Shown here: piece by piece, positions 20,225 through 27,755 of the stretch
Layout of the letters: every line of letters starts with the position of its first letter
Position numbering within the stretch: position 1 is the first letter of the stretch
Assembly (NCBI RefSeq): GCF_035474595.1
Contig: NZ_DATIND010000087.1
Location: forward strand, 1-32,583
Source: Longimicrobium sp.
GTDB taxonomy: Bacteria > Gemmatimonadota > Gemmatimonadetes > Longimicrobiales > Longimicrobiaceae
Direction of reading: 5' to 3'
DNA: 32,583 nucleotides
Translations under genes and position numbers: made by a program
Notes under the pieces: model-generated
What the model saw: only the letters and a program-made list of their open reading frames with translations
The model's database searches: none
What the model was told of the DNA's origin: nothing

Positions 20225-20641
20225 TCAGCGGAAGAGGTCGAGCGCCTCGTCTTCCCAGCGGTGGCCGAAGGTGGTCCAGCCGGTGGCGGTGCGCGCCGGG
20301 AAGCCGCTGCGGCACCACCCCCGCCGCGCCGCGAAGTCGTAGACGGCGACGGGGTGCTGGTCCAGCCGCAGCATGGCCTTCAGCCCATCGTCGGACCAGC
20401 CGACCTCGACCAGGCGGATGCGAGGCGGCACCTCGTCCACGTTGTAGATGCCGAGCGCGTCCACGATTGGCGTGTCCCCCGGCCAGTCGGGGTCCACGGC
20501 GTAGAAGTACCCCGTCAGCCCGTCGTCCTCGAAGACGGTGGTGAAGCGCTCCGCATGCGACGGGCCCTCGATGACGAACGGCTCGCCGGGCCGCGAATCG
20601 TGCGCGGCGACCACGCGGACGCGCATCGGCTGGTACGTCAT
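20225..20641 (-). CDS. DUF2251 domain protein
   Basis: 138 residues. The family pattern is visible: FTTVFEDDGLTGYFYAVD (about 32-49), IVDALGIYNV (about 59-68), EVGWSDDGLKAMLRLDQHPV (about 79-98) and AVYDFAARRGWCRSGFP. Proteins with this domain are small and cytoplasmic, with no known activity. The start at 20641 gives MTYQPMRVRVV. It follows the 577-residue gene by 31 bases and precedes the GNAT gene by 26. Confidence 0.8.
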   Translation of the reverse strand: MTYQPMRVRVVAAHDSRPGEPFVIEGPSHAERFTTVFEDDGLTGYFYAVDPDWPGDTPIVDALGIYNVDEVPPRIRLVEVGWSDDGLKAMLRLDQHPVAVYDFAARRGWCRSGFPARTATGWTTFGHRWEDEALDLFR

Positions 20642-20672
20642 CGCCGCGATCCGGGGAACGGGGAGATGCCCG

Positions 20673-22406
20673 TCACTTCTTCCCTTCCCCATCGCCCGCG
20701 CCGCCCTCTTCCTCCTCGTCCTCATCCGCATCGTCCAGCCCGCCCATCCCGGGGAAGCCGCCGAGGCCTTCCATGCCACCGGGGAAGCCGAGCGCGGAGA
20801 GATCGCCGAAGCCCTCGAGGCCGCCGGGGAAGCCGCCCATCCCGCCCAGCATTTCCTGCAGCCCCTGCATCATCTCCTCCAGGCCGTCCGCGCTCTGCGG
20901 CATCTGCCCGGCGCTCTGCATCAGGCCGCGCATCATCTCCTCCATCCTCCCGCCGCCCAGGCCGCCACCGAAGTCGAAGCCGCCCGGCGCGGGGCCCAGG
21001 TCGGCGAAGATGCGCACCTCGCAGATCGCCTCGCCGCGGCGCTGGAAGAGCGCCATCCCGGCCTGCGGCGGCACCTCGGCGCCGTCCCACCGCGTGGTGA
21101 CGTACTCCAGCGCGCACGCCTGGCCGTCGTCCGTCGCCGCGCAGGGGGTGAGGACGATGGCGCCCTCCTCGCCGATGCGCGCGCCGTACTGCCGGCGGAC
21201 GCTGTCCTCGGCGCTGACCCACGGCAGGGGGACGGGGACCAGGCACTGCGCGTCGTACGTCGCCGCCACGCCCGCGATGTCGTCCGCCGCCAGCGCCTGG
21301 AGATGGCGGGAGATGACATCGGGAAGATGGAGATCGGCGGCCGGCTGCAGCACCGGCGCGCGCTCGCCGCGGCGGCCGCGCGCGGCGGCGGGCGACCAGT
21401 ACGCGCGCAGCTCGCGGAAGCCGCCCTCCGCCCGCTCCCACACGCATGCCGCGGGAAGGAACGTCGTCTGCCCGCCCGCGGCGGTGACGATCATCCCGTG
21501 CGCCACCACGCGTTCCGGCGTCTCCACCACCCCCGCCGGCGTGTACTGCGCGCCCCCCTCGAACACCGCGCGCGCCGAGGCGACCAGCCGCTCGATCCCC
21601 GCCCCGTCCGTGCGGCCGACGAGCGGGTCGTCCAGCGCCGGCTCGCCCCCGAACAGCTTGCGGACCGCCGCCGCGTCGCCCGCCAGCAGCGCGGGAAAGT
21701 AGCCGTGCGCGGGAAGGCTGGCCTGCGCGGAGAGCGCCGCGATCTGCGCCAGCGCCTCGTCGGTCCCGGGCGCGCCGGCCAGGTGCGTGCGCAGCATCTC
21801 CATCGCGTCGCCGGGATGTTCGCCGCCGTGCGCTTCGTGGTCCTCGTCGCCGCCCAGGTGCACGAGCTGCGGCTCCAGCTCGATCGCGTCGCCCTGCCAG
21901 ATGCACCCGTAGCCGATGCCCACGGAGTGCTCGGGCAGCCCCAGCACCTCGGCCAGGTCGCCGTGGCGCGCGGTCTCGAAGCGGTAGTCCACGCTCTTCG
22001 ACGGCGCGCGGAGAATGCGCTCCACCGTCTGCGGCGAGCCGCGCCCGAACGCGGCACAGAGGACCGCCGCGTCGCCGCCCTGCGGGCCGCCGCGCTCGCC
22101 CACGAAGTAGCCGGGCCACGAGTCGTACTCGTCGGCCACCTCGCCGCCGCGGAAGAGCGTGTAGCGGAAGACGTTGTCGTCGTTCACCGTGGCCAGCAGC
22201 GCCACCGCGCCCAGCTCGCGGCTCAGCTCCGCCGCCAGCTCCACGCCCGAGTCGGGGACGTCTTCCGCCTCCTCGTCGAACACCACCACGCAGCCGCCCA
22301 TTGCCGCGGGGCCCACGTAGGCCTGCCGCCGGCGCGCCTCCAGCGCCTGGATCACGCGGTCGCGCCCGGCGCCGTGCAGGGTGATGTTGGAGTACGAGGA
22401 ACCCAT
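20673..22406 (-). CDS. Large protein with NTF2-like segments and low-complexity acidic tail
   Basis: 577 residues in three parts. Residues 1-160 (SNITLHGAGRDRVIQALEAR at the start, then VALLATVNDDNVFRYTLFRG) look like a small bacterial domain of unknown function. Residues about 200-460 contain two segments with NTF2/SnoaL-like layout: AAAVRKLFGGEPALDDPLVG and DIAGVAATYDAQCLVPVPLP, each followed by beta strands. The last 115 residues are Gly/Met/Phe-rich (repeated GGFPG) and end in DADEDEEEE and a short lysine tail; probably disordered. No catalytic residues are recognised and there is no signal peptide. First gene of a group with DUF2251 and GNAT. Confidence 0.78.
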   Translation of the reverse strand: MGSSYSNITLHGAGRDRVIQALEARRRQAYVGPAAMGGCVVVFDEEAEDVPDSGVELAAELSRELGAVALLATVNDDNVFRYTLFRGGEVADEYDSWPGYFVGERGGPQGGDAAVLCAAFGRGSPQTVERILRAPSKSVDYRFETARHGDLAEVLGLPEHSVGIGYGCIWQGDAIELEPQLVHLGGDEDHEAHGGEHPGDAMEMLRTHLAGAPGTDEALAQIAALSAQASLPAHGYFPALLAGDAAAVRKLFGGEPALDDPLVGRTDGAGIERLVASARAVFEGGAQYTPAGVVETPERVVAHGMIVTAAGGQTTFLPAACVWERAEGGFRELRAYWSPAAARGRRGERAPVLQPAADLHLPDVISRHLQALAADDIAGVAATYDAQCLVPVPLPWVSAEDSVRRQYGARIGEEGAIVLTPCAATDDGQACALEYVTTRWDGAEVPPQAGMALFQRRGEAICEVRIFADLGPAPGGFDFGGGLGGGRMEEMMRGLMQSAGQMPQSADGLEEMMQGLQEMLGGMGGFPGGLEGFGDLSALGFPGGMEGLGGFPGMGGLDDADEDEEEEGGAGDGEGKK

Positions 22407-22553
22407 TCGATCGCTTCGTCTTCGGGAGATGGGAGGCCAGCCGCGCGCGCCGGAATTTTCGACCGGTACGATAACGCCGCCGCCGCCCCCCGGCCATCGG
22501 GTGCGCGGCGGAGATGCGGGAAAGGAGACGCGTGGATCTCATCGTGGAAAAAT

Positions 22554-22601
22554 GCGGCTGAAGCCGCGGCTACAACGGCACACTGTCCGCCTTCGCGGAC
22601 A
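22554..22601 (+). repeat. Double-hairpin intergenic element, single copy
   Basis: GCGGCTGAAGCCGC (22554-22567), GGCTACAAC, then the perfect stem TGTCCGC-CTTC-GCGGACA (22584-22601). Same layout as 10840-10948 (minus strand) and 30267-30311. Confidence 0.55.
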
Positions 22602-22660
22602 TCATCCCCGCCGCATGCCGATCCAACGCGCGGGATGCCATCGTTTCGCGAGATCCACGG

Positions 22661-22684
22661 TTCACTTTCGCACTCTCGCACTCT
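22661..22684 (-). repeat. Octamer repeats at the 3' end of the AlkD gene
   Basis: On the minus strand, one base after the stop of the gene ending at 22686, AGAGTGCG occurs twice (22684-22669), followed by the degenerate AAAGTGAA. Related arrays are at 25985-26080, 26117-26148 and 28847-28878. Confidence 0.65.
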
Positions 22685-22685
22685 G

Positions 22686-23426
22686 TCACGGGATCGAGTC
22701 GGCCGCGCCGCTCCGGAGCAGCTGCTTCAGCGCCTCGCGCTTGCTGAGGGGGCTGAGCTCCGCGGCGTGCTCGCGGACGTAGCGCATCACCCAGCCGGGA
22801 TCGGTGCGCGCGTGCTGGCGCAGCGCCCAGCCGATCGCCTTGCGCAGCCAGAATTCCGCGCGCCCGAGCGACGGCTCGATGCAGCGCTCGAGCAGGTCCA
22901 GGTCCGTGTCGCGCTTCAGCGGGAGCTGGCAGAGGATGGCCGCGCGGCGCTTCCAGATGTCGCCGCCGCGGCTCCAGGCCAGCATCTCGCGCCGCATCTC
23001 GCCGGGAAAGCGGCGGAGGAGCACGGGAAGGCGGTGCGCCGCCACGTCGTCCACATAGTCCCACCACGCGCCGGTGACGACGATCTCCTCGTACATCGGC
23101 AGCGCATCCAGCGTCTGGAAGCGGGCGAAGCGCCGGTCGCCCGCCAGCCGGAGCGCGGCGTAGCGCTCCTCGCGGAACTCGGCATCGCGCCAGAGACCCA
23201 GCACCGCCGCGCGCCACGCCTCCGCCGTCGCCAGCTCCACCTCCGCGAACAGCTGGCGGAAGATGGCGCGCTGCGGCGTGGCCTTCACGCCGTGGTACGG
23301 CATCGCGGACTTCATGTACGCCCGCGCGCCCTCCGCCGTGGCCGGGTCGCCCGCGGCGGCGAGCGCGGCGCGCAGGCGCGGAAGGAGCCCATCGGCGTCA
23401 GCGGTCGTTGGAGATATGGGGATCAT
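22686..23426 (-). CDS. DNA alkylation repair protein (AlkD-like)
   Basis: 246 residues, all-helical HEAT-like repeats. The signature includes MKSAMPYHGVKATPQRAIFR near the N-terminus, the aromatic/acidic block GAWWDYVDDVAAH (AlkD enzymes use a Trp and an Asp in this region), RRAAILCQLPLK and FWLRKAIGWALRQHARTDPG. AlkD removes 3-methyladenine and 7-methylguanine from DNA without base flipping. The start at 23426 (MIPISPTTADADG) fits family length; upstream in-frame residues look non-coding. The gene is single, with the octamer repeats right after its stop. Confidence 0.92.
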   Translation of the reverse strand: MIPISPTTADADGLLPRLRAALAAAGDPATAEGARAYMKSAMPYHGVKATPQRAIFRQLFAEVELATAEAWRAAVLGLWRDAEFREERYAALRLAGDRRFARFQTLDALPMYEEIVVTGAWWDYVDDVAAHRLPVLLRRFPGEMRREMLAWSRGGDIWKRRAAILCQLPLKRDTDLDLLERCIEPSLGRAEFWLRKAIGWALRQHARTDPGWVMRYVREHAAELSPLSKREALKQLLRSGAADSIP

Positions 23427-23588
23427 GAGATGGAGATCACCGGCTGGATGAGCGGCGGCGGGCGCATCCCGTATGGGTATCGGATGACGATGACCGCGGC
23501 AACATCCCGCTCCGGCGCGCGGGATCGCCATCTTCATCCCCGGTCGTGAAGCGCTTCATCTGCCACGGCGGGGTGGAGCAGAGGATGC

Positions 23589-23616
23589 TTGTATCCGCCC
23601 GATCCGCCATTACCTT
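23589..23616 (+). promoter_or_regulatory. Candidate promoter of the porin operon
   Basis: TTGTAT (23589-23594), a 16-base spacer and TACCTT (23611-23616) lie 55 bases before the start at 23671. The context ATTACCTTGC also occurs at 32529-32538, near the right end of the window. Confidence 0.4.
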
Positions 23617-23670
23617 GCGTCGTGTTAATCGCTCCGCCCTTCGCGCCACGCTCCGCTCCGATCCCCCGCA

Positions 23671-24753
23671 ATGCGCCTGCGCGTTCTGGCATTCGCCTTT
23701 TTCCTGCTGCCGTGCGCCGTTCCCGCCCCCGCGCAGCACCGCGGCCCGCGGGTCGGCGGCCTTCTCTTCGCCGGGCTGGACTTCGCCGCGCGGCAGAAGG
23801 GGGACACGGGGTTCGAGCTGGCGCAGGCGGCGGGGCTGCTGAACGTGGGCTTCACCGACCACTTCGACGCCGTCACCGAGGTCACCGCCACGCCGGTGGA
23901 CGGGCGCGAGCGGATCCGCGTGGAGCGCTTGTTCGCGCGCTACGCCTTCAACGACGCGCTGAAGCTCTCCGCCGGCCGCTTCCACACCCCCATCGCGTAC
24001 TGGAACACCGCGTACCATCACGGCGCCTGGCTGCAGACCTCGGTCGCGCGCCCGGAGCTGATCCGCTTCGGCACGCCGCTGCTGCCGCTGCACTTCGCGG
24101 GCATCCAGGCCGAGGGGCTGCTGCCGCCCGCGCCGCTGGGGCTGGGCTACGTCGTCGCCGCGGGCCGCGGACGCGGCAGCGACCCGGAGACCCCCGGCCG
24201 CACCGGCGAGCTGGCGGGGTGGGACGGCCGGCCGGCGTGGGTGGCGCGCGTGTACTCGCGCCCGCCGGCGCTGGGGCGCGTGCAGGTGGGCGCCAGCGGC
24301 TACCTGGACCGCGCGGTGGCGCGCACCGGCACGCGGGTGGACGAGCGCATCCTCTCCGCGCACCTGGCGTGGGAGATGGACTGGCCCGAGGTGCTGGCCG
24401 AGTACGCGCACCTCCAGCACCGCCCCGCGGGCTCCGGCGGCGGCTGGGCGGGCGGCGAAGCGTGGTACGTGCAGGTGGGCGGGCGATTGTACGGCAGGTC
24501 CGAGGGGATCAAGGGCTACGGGCGGATGGAGCGCGTGCGCGTCTCCGCCGCCGACTCGCTGCTGGGGCCGCTGCACCCGCGCTACGACGGCGCCGTCCTG
24601 GGGCTGCGCGTGGACGTCACCCCCTTCGCCATGGTGCGCGGCGAGCTCCGGCAGGAGCAGCGCGCGGTGACCGGCCGCGCGAACAGCGTGCTCCTGGAGG
24701 CCAGCGTGGTGCTGGCCCGCTCCTCCGACCGTCCCTCCCTGCATTCCCACTGA
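23671..24753 (+). CDS. Porin-like outer-membrane beta-barrel protein
   Basis: 360 residues. Signal peptide about 1-22 (MRLRVLAFAFFLLPCAVPAPAQ), then strands of alternating polarity with Tyr/Trp girdles, e.g. FAGLDFAARQKGDTGFELAQ, RFHTPIAYWNTAYHHGAWLQ and YGRSEGIKGYGRMERVR. The RFHTPIAYWN segment resembles the inner constriction of phosphate/oligosaccharide-selective porins. Ends with strand-like LLEASVVLA and a short tail; no OmpA domain. Probably sits in the outer membrane and passes small solutes. Followed after 7 bases by a PstS-like protein, suggesting an anion-uptake pair. Confidence 0.75.
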   Translation: MRLRVLAFAFFLLPCAVPAPAQHRGPRVGGLLFAGLDFAARQKGDTGFELAQAAGLLNVGFTDHFDAVTEVTATPVDGRERIRVERLFARYAFNDALKLSAGRFHTPIAYWNTAYHHGAWLQTSVARPELIRFGTPLLPLHFAGIQAEGLLPPAPLGLGYVVAAGRGRGSDPETPGRTGELAGWDGRPAWVARVYSRPPALGRVQVGASGYLDRAVARTGTRVDERILSAHLAWEMDWPEVLAEYAHLQHRPAGSGGGWAGGEAWYVQVGGRLYGRSEGIKGYGRMERVRVSAADSLLGPLHPRYDGAVLGLRVDVTPFAMVRGELRQEQRAVTGRANSVLLEASVVLARSSDRPSLHSH

Positions 24754-24760
24754 GCCGACG

Positions 24761-25276
24761 ATGTTCCGATCTCTCCGCCCCGTCCGCGCCGGCGCCGCCC
24801 TGCTCGCGGCGGCGCTGCTTTCCCTCGCCCGCGCGGACACCGCCCCGGCGCAGACGGCCGCGCGCCAGCCTCCCGCGGGCGCCGTGGCCATCATCGCGCA
24901 CCCCCGCACCCCGGTGAACGGGCTGACGCTGGCCGAGCTCCGGCAGGTGTTCCTGGGCGAGCAGCGGTACTGGCGGGACCGCACGCGCATCCAGCTGGTG
25001 GCCCGCGTTCCCGAGGCCAGCGAGCGCAGGGTGGTGCTGCACGTCATCTACAACAACATGACGGAGGCCCAGTACAGCCGGTTCTGGACCGGCAAGCAGA
25101 CGCGCGTCGAGGGTTCCAGCCCGTGGCCGGCCTTCAACAGCGAGACGGCGCGCGAGATGGTGGCCGCCCGGCAGGGCGCCATCACCTTCGTTCCCGCGAG
25201 GCAGACGACCACCGGGGTGAAGGTGCTGCGCATCGACGGCAAGCTCCCCGGCGATCCCGGGTACCCGCTGCAGTAG
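24761..25276 (+). CDS. Small phosphate-binding-like periplasmic protein
   Basis: 171 residues with a Sec signal peptide (about 1-31, ending near DTAPAQ). The mature part begins with VAIIAHPRTPVNGLTLAELR, then QVFLGEQRYWRDRTRIQLVA and a C-terminal GAITFVPARQTTTGVKVLRI; this is the pattern of short PstS-like/substrate-binding family proteins that cover only half of a normal PstS. It likely binds phosphate or a similar anion, but the missing second lobe means transport through an ABC system is not assured. Starts 7 bases after the porin gene, so probably cotranscribed and working with it. Confidence 0.8.
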   Translation: MFRSLRPVRAGAALLAAALLSLARADTAPAQTAARQPPAGAVAIIAHPRTPVNGLTLAELRQVFLGEQRYWRDRTRIQLVARVPEASERRVVLHVIYNNMTEAQYSRFWTGKQTRVEGSSPWPAFNSETAREMVAARQGAITFVPARQTTTGVKVLRIDGKLPGDPGYPLQ

Positions 25277-25330
25277 CGGCTTTTCCAAGGCCGGGAGATC
25301 TCTTCGCCGGTCGAAACCCACGCAATCCTG

Positions 25331-25981
25331 ATGAGGCTCGCTCCGTGGGGATGGGTGCGGCGCATGCTGGGCGCGGCGGGGGCGTGGATCGTTTCCAAGG
25401 TCCCCGAGCTGGTGCTGCAGTGCGCGCTGATCGTGTTCAGCATCGTCCTGGCGCTGGCCGTGGACCAATGGCAGGGCGAGCGCAGCGACCGCGATCTGGC
25501 GCTGCAGTCGCTGGACGGCTTCGAGCGCGAAATCGGGGCGAACCGCGCCAAGCTGGAGGACAAGACCGACTATTACGTGACCTTGCGCGACGTGGTGCCT
25601 CGCATGGACTCGGCGGGGAAGCTGCGGACCGCGGACGAGTTCTACGACATGCTGGGGGTGCAGAGCTTCCAGCCGCCGGCGCTGCAGGCCACGGCCTGGC
25701 AGACGGCGGTGGCCACGGGAGCGCTGCGCCTGCTCGACTATCCCACGGTCGACGCCCTCTCGCGCGCCTACAACCAGCAGGCGAGGTACGAACGCGTCAG
25801 CGAAAGCCGCATGCCGGAGTTCCTGCGCACCGGCACCGCGCCGCAGGGCGCCACCCGCGCCATGGTGCGCGCCACACTGCTCTACATGGACGACGAGGTG
25901 CGCGAGGAGAAGAGCCTGGCCGCGGAATTCGACAACGCGCTGGCGAAGATCGCCGCCGCCAAACGCCGGGAAGGCGGCTGA
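25331..25981 (+). CDS. Membrane-anchored protein of unknown function
   Basis: 216 residues. One N-terminal helix (about 26-44, ELVLQCALIVFSIVLALAVD) is followed by QWQGERSDRDLALQSL and a long mostly helical soluble part (about 60-205). The arrangement of a helix followed by a WxxxR/D-rich helix and a long helical domain resembles DUF6090-like proteins of Bacteroidota, but I am not sure. No catalytic motif. It begins 54 bases after the PstS-like gene and may be third in that operon. The 8-bp repeat array starts 3 bases after its stop. Confidence 0.7.
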   Translation: MRLAPWGWVRRMLGAAGAWIVSKVPELVLQCALIVFSIVLALAVDQWQGERSDRDLALQSLDGFEREIGANRAKLEDKTDYYVTLRDVVPRMDSAGKLRTADEFYDMLGVQSFQPPALQATAWQTAVATGALRLLDYPTVDALSRAYNQQARYERVSESRMPEFLRTGTAPQGATRAMVRATLLYMDDEVREEKSLAAEFDNALAKIAAAKRREGG

Positions 25982-25984
25982 GGG

Positions 25985-26080
25985 GAAGTGCGGAAGTGCG
26001 GAAGTGCGGAAGTGCGGAAGTGCGGAAGTGCGGAAGTGCGGAAGTGCGGAAGTGCGGAAGTGCGGAAGTGCGGAAGTGCG
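25985..26080 (+). repeat. Twelve perfect copies of GAAGTGCG
   Basis: Exactly 12 tandem copies of the octamer GAAGTGCG, 96 bases, beginning 3 bases after the stop at 25981. The degenerate units that follow (AAGAGTACG, AAAGTACG) belong to the same family. Any frame reads EVRKCGSA-type peptide; no gene is implied. Perfect repeats of this length are prone to slippage, so copy number may vary between cells. Confidence 0.97.
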
Positions 26081-26116
26081 AAGAGTACGAAAGTACGCCG
26101 AATCCACGCGATCCAG

Positions 26117-26148
26117 CGTACTCTCGTACTTTTCGACTTTCGTACTTC
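26117..26148 (-). repeat. Octamer repeats at the 3' end of msrA
   Basis: Read on the minus strand after the msrA stop (26154-26152, 3-base gap): GAAGTACG, AAAGTCGA, AAAGTACG, AGAGTACG. The array is sense for msrA, as the array at 25985-26080 is for the gene before it. Confidence 0.7.
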
Positions 26149-26151
26149 AGT

Positions 26152-26694
26152 TCAGGCGCTTTGCAAACGCGACAGGTACTTCTGGCGGAACCTGGCCACC
26201 TTGGGCGCGATCACCACCTGGCAGTAGCCCTGGCCCGGGTTGCGGGCGAAGTAGTGCTGGTGGTAGTCCTCGGCCGCGTAGAACTGCGCCAGCGGCTCGA
26301 TCTGCGTGACGATGGGGTTCTCCCACACGCCCTCGGCCTCCAGGTCCTGGATCACCTCGCGCGCGGTCTGCTCCTGCTCCGGCGAGTGGGTGAAGACGGC
26401 CGAGCGGTACTGCGTGCCCACGTCGGCGCCCTGGCGGTTAGGCGTGGTGGGGTCGTGGATGGTGAAGAACACCTCCAGGATCTCGCGGTAGCTCACCTCG
26501 GCCGGGTCGAAGGTGACCTGCACCACCTCCGCGTGCCCCGTCCGGCCGGTGCAGACGCTGTGGTAGTCCGGGTTCGGCACGCTCCCGCCCGCATACCCGC
26601 TCACCACCTTCTCCACGCCGCGCAGCTGCTCGTACACCGCCTCCAGGCACCAGAAGCATCCCCCCGCCAGCGTGGCGACTTCTCTATCGGGCAT
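26152..26694 (-). CDS. msrA: Peptide methionine sulfoxide reductase A
   Basis: 180-residue MsrA. The catalytic motif AGGCFWCLE (nucleophile C13) is followed by [20 protein letters not shown], the conserved [13 protein letters not shown] and the later [12 protein letters not shown]; a possible resolving Cys is in GQGYCQVVI. Reduces methionine-S-sulfoxide in proteins using thioredoxin, such as the one at 4570. No signal peptide, so cytoplasmic. GGGAG precedes the ATG at 26694 by 9 bases. Convergent with the gene at 25331; its 3' end carries octamer repeats. Confidence 0.96.
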   Translation of the reverse strand: MPDREVATLAGGCFWCLEAVYEQLRGVEKVVSGYAGGSVPNPDYHSVCTGRTGHAEVVQVTFDPAEVSYREILEVFFTIHDPTTPNRQGADVGTQYRSAVFTHSPEQEQTAREVIQDLEAEGVWENPIVTQIEPLAQFYAAEDYHQHYFARNPGQGYCQVVIAPKVARFRQKYLSRLQSA

Positions 26695-27024
26695 CTCGTT
26701 CTCCCTCTCGGTTTCCAGGCATCACCCAAACTCATGACCCCACGAAGGTTGGATGAAGATGGGTTACCCATGCCGAGCCACGCCGGTCTCGCTCCTCCGC
26801 GCCCCGCCAGATGCACGATGCGTCTCCGCCGCCGCCAGCGCCAGAGGCAGAGGCAGAGGCAGAAACGAAGCGTCCCCAAAGCGATGTCCGGGGGTTACTG
26901 GCGGGCGCTCACGAAGCCAAGCCGCGCGCATGTCATTTCGGGGTTGCGCTTGACACAACGGCGATTAACGATGGATATACCCGCTGCTTGTGAAAGCTTA
27001 ATGAACATCGCCAGGAGAAAAACA
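26695..27024. other. Intergenic region before the low-GC gene
   Basis: Between divergent genes. Contains three tandem AGAGGC units (26843-26860), nothing gene-like in the first 250 bases, and the promoter at 26950-26981. GC falls toward the right end. Confidence 0.5.
26950..26981 (+). promoter_or_regulatory. Candidate promoter of the low-GC gene
   Basis: TTGACA (26950-26955) is a perfect -35; TATACC at 26976-26981 lies 20 bases on, or GATATA at 26974 with 18. The distance to the start at 27025 is about 45 bases. Confidence 0.45.
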
Positions 27025-27714
27025 ATGTTCCGCATCGTGATCGGCGTGGTTTTCCTCGTCCTTGCCACGTTGGCAATCTTGGAAGCGATCAGGGTGGGTC
27101 CCACCACGTCGGCCGGCACGGTCCTGCTCAACCTTGGTACCGAAATCATAGGTATCGTGATTACAGTGGCCGTCGTCGACTGGCTGTTCGAGCGGCGAAG
27201 GCACGCGGACGAGGCGAAGAAACTCGCATGGCGTGTGCTGCACGACCTCGATCATGCTGTCTGGGTCTGGCAAGGAGGAAGACGCGACCTGGCTCTAGAC
27301 GAATTACTCGGACTGATCTCTTCGATTGGGGATAATGACCCGATCCCGTCATTCACCAGTACACTTCTGCTACGGTTAGGAAGTGCGGCGGAGATCACCT
27401 GCCGTCACCAAAGTGAGGTGGTTTCCGTAAATAGAGACCTGGAGAAAAGCCTTGGACAGTTGGCCAAGCTCGCAGCATTGCGAGACCCGAACTGCACTCT
27501 CTCGACTTCCGCGATCCGTTGGCACCTGTGGGATGCGGCCCTCAACCTCGCCGCTACTCTTGACTTGGATCGCTCAGTAATCGCGAAGGAGCTGATCGCA
27601 CCGCTGCGAGATCCCTCAGAAGAAGCACAAGAATGGAGACACTACGGCCATCGAGTGGTCGTTTCTTCTCCCCCCTCCCGAACTCCAATGGATTTAGGAC
27701 AATTGGGTGACTGA
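27025..27714 (+). CDS. Two-helix membrane protein, lower GC than its neighbours
   Basis: 229 residues. Two helices, about 1-20 (MFRIVIGVVFLVLATLAILE) and about 31-50 (TVLLNLGTEIIGIVITVAVV), are followed by WLFERRRHADEAKKLA and a helical cytoplasmic domain (about 60-200). The second helix plus ERRR resembles small proteins with a NLGTEIIGI-type membrane segment found in many bacteria; function unknown. AGGAG at 27013-27017 puts the start at 27025; an ATG at 27001 lies upstream of that site. The first 360 bases counted (27061-27420) have about 58% GC against roughly 70% around, and codon third positions are more mixed, so it was probably acquired by transfer. It sits alone. Confidence 0.75.
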   Translation: MFRIVIGVVFLVLATLAILEAIRVGPTTSAGTVLLNLGTEIIGIVITVAVVDWLFERRRHADEAKKLAWRVLHDLDHAVWVWQGGRRDLALDELLGLISSIGDNDPIPSFTSTLLLRLGSAAEITCRHQSEVVSVNRDLEKSLGQLAKLAALRDPNCTLSTSAIRWHLWDAALNLAATLDLDRSVIAKELIAPLRDPSEEAQEWRHYGHRVVVSSPPSRTPMDLGQLGD

Positions 27715-27755
27715 AGTAGGTCATGGAGGGGCCACACAGACACCTCACACCGACC

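Noticed and set aside
20538-23549. Thousand-codon plus-strand open frame over the 20.6-23.4 kb genes
   Set aside because: Antisense to recognisable genes (NTF2-like, AlkD) and composed of Arg/His/Ala-rich non-protein-like text.
25985-26080. Repeat array considered as a CRISPR
   Set aside because: Units are 8 bases, directly abutting, without spacers, and no cas genes are near.
26843-26860. AGAGGC triple repeat
   Set aside because: Only three units, no related copies seen; likely trivial.
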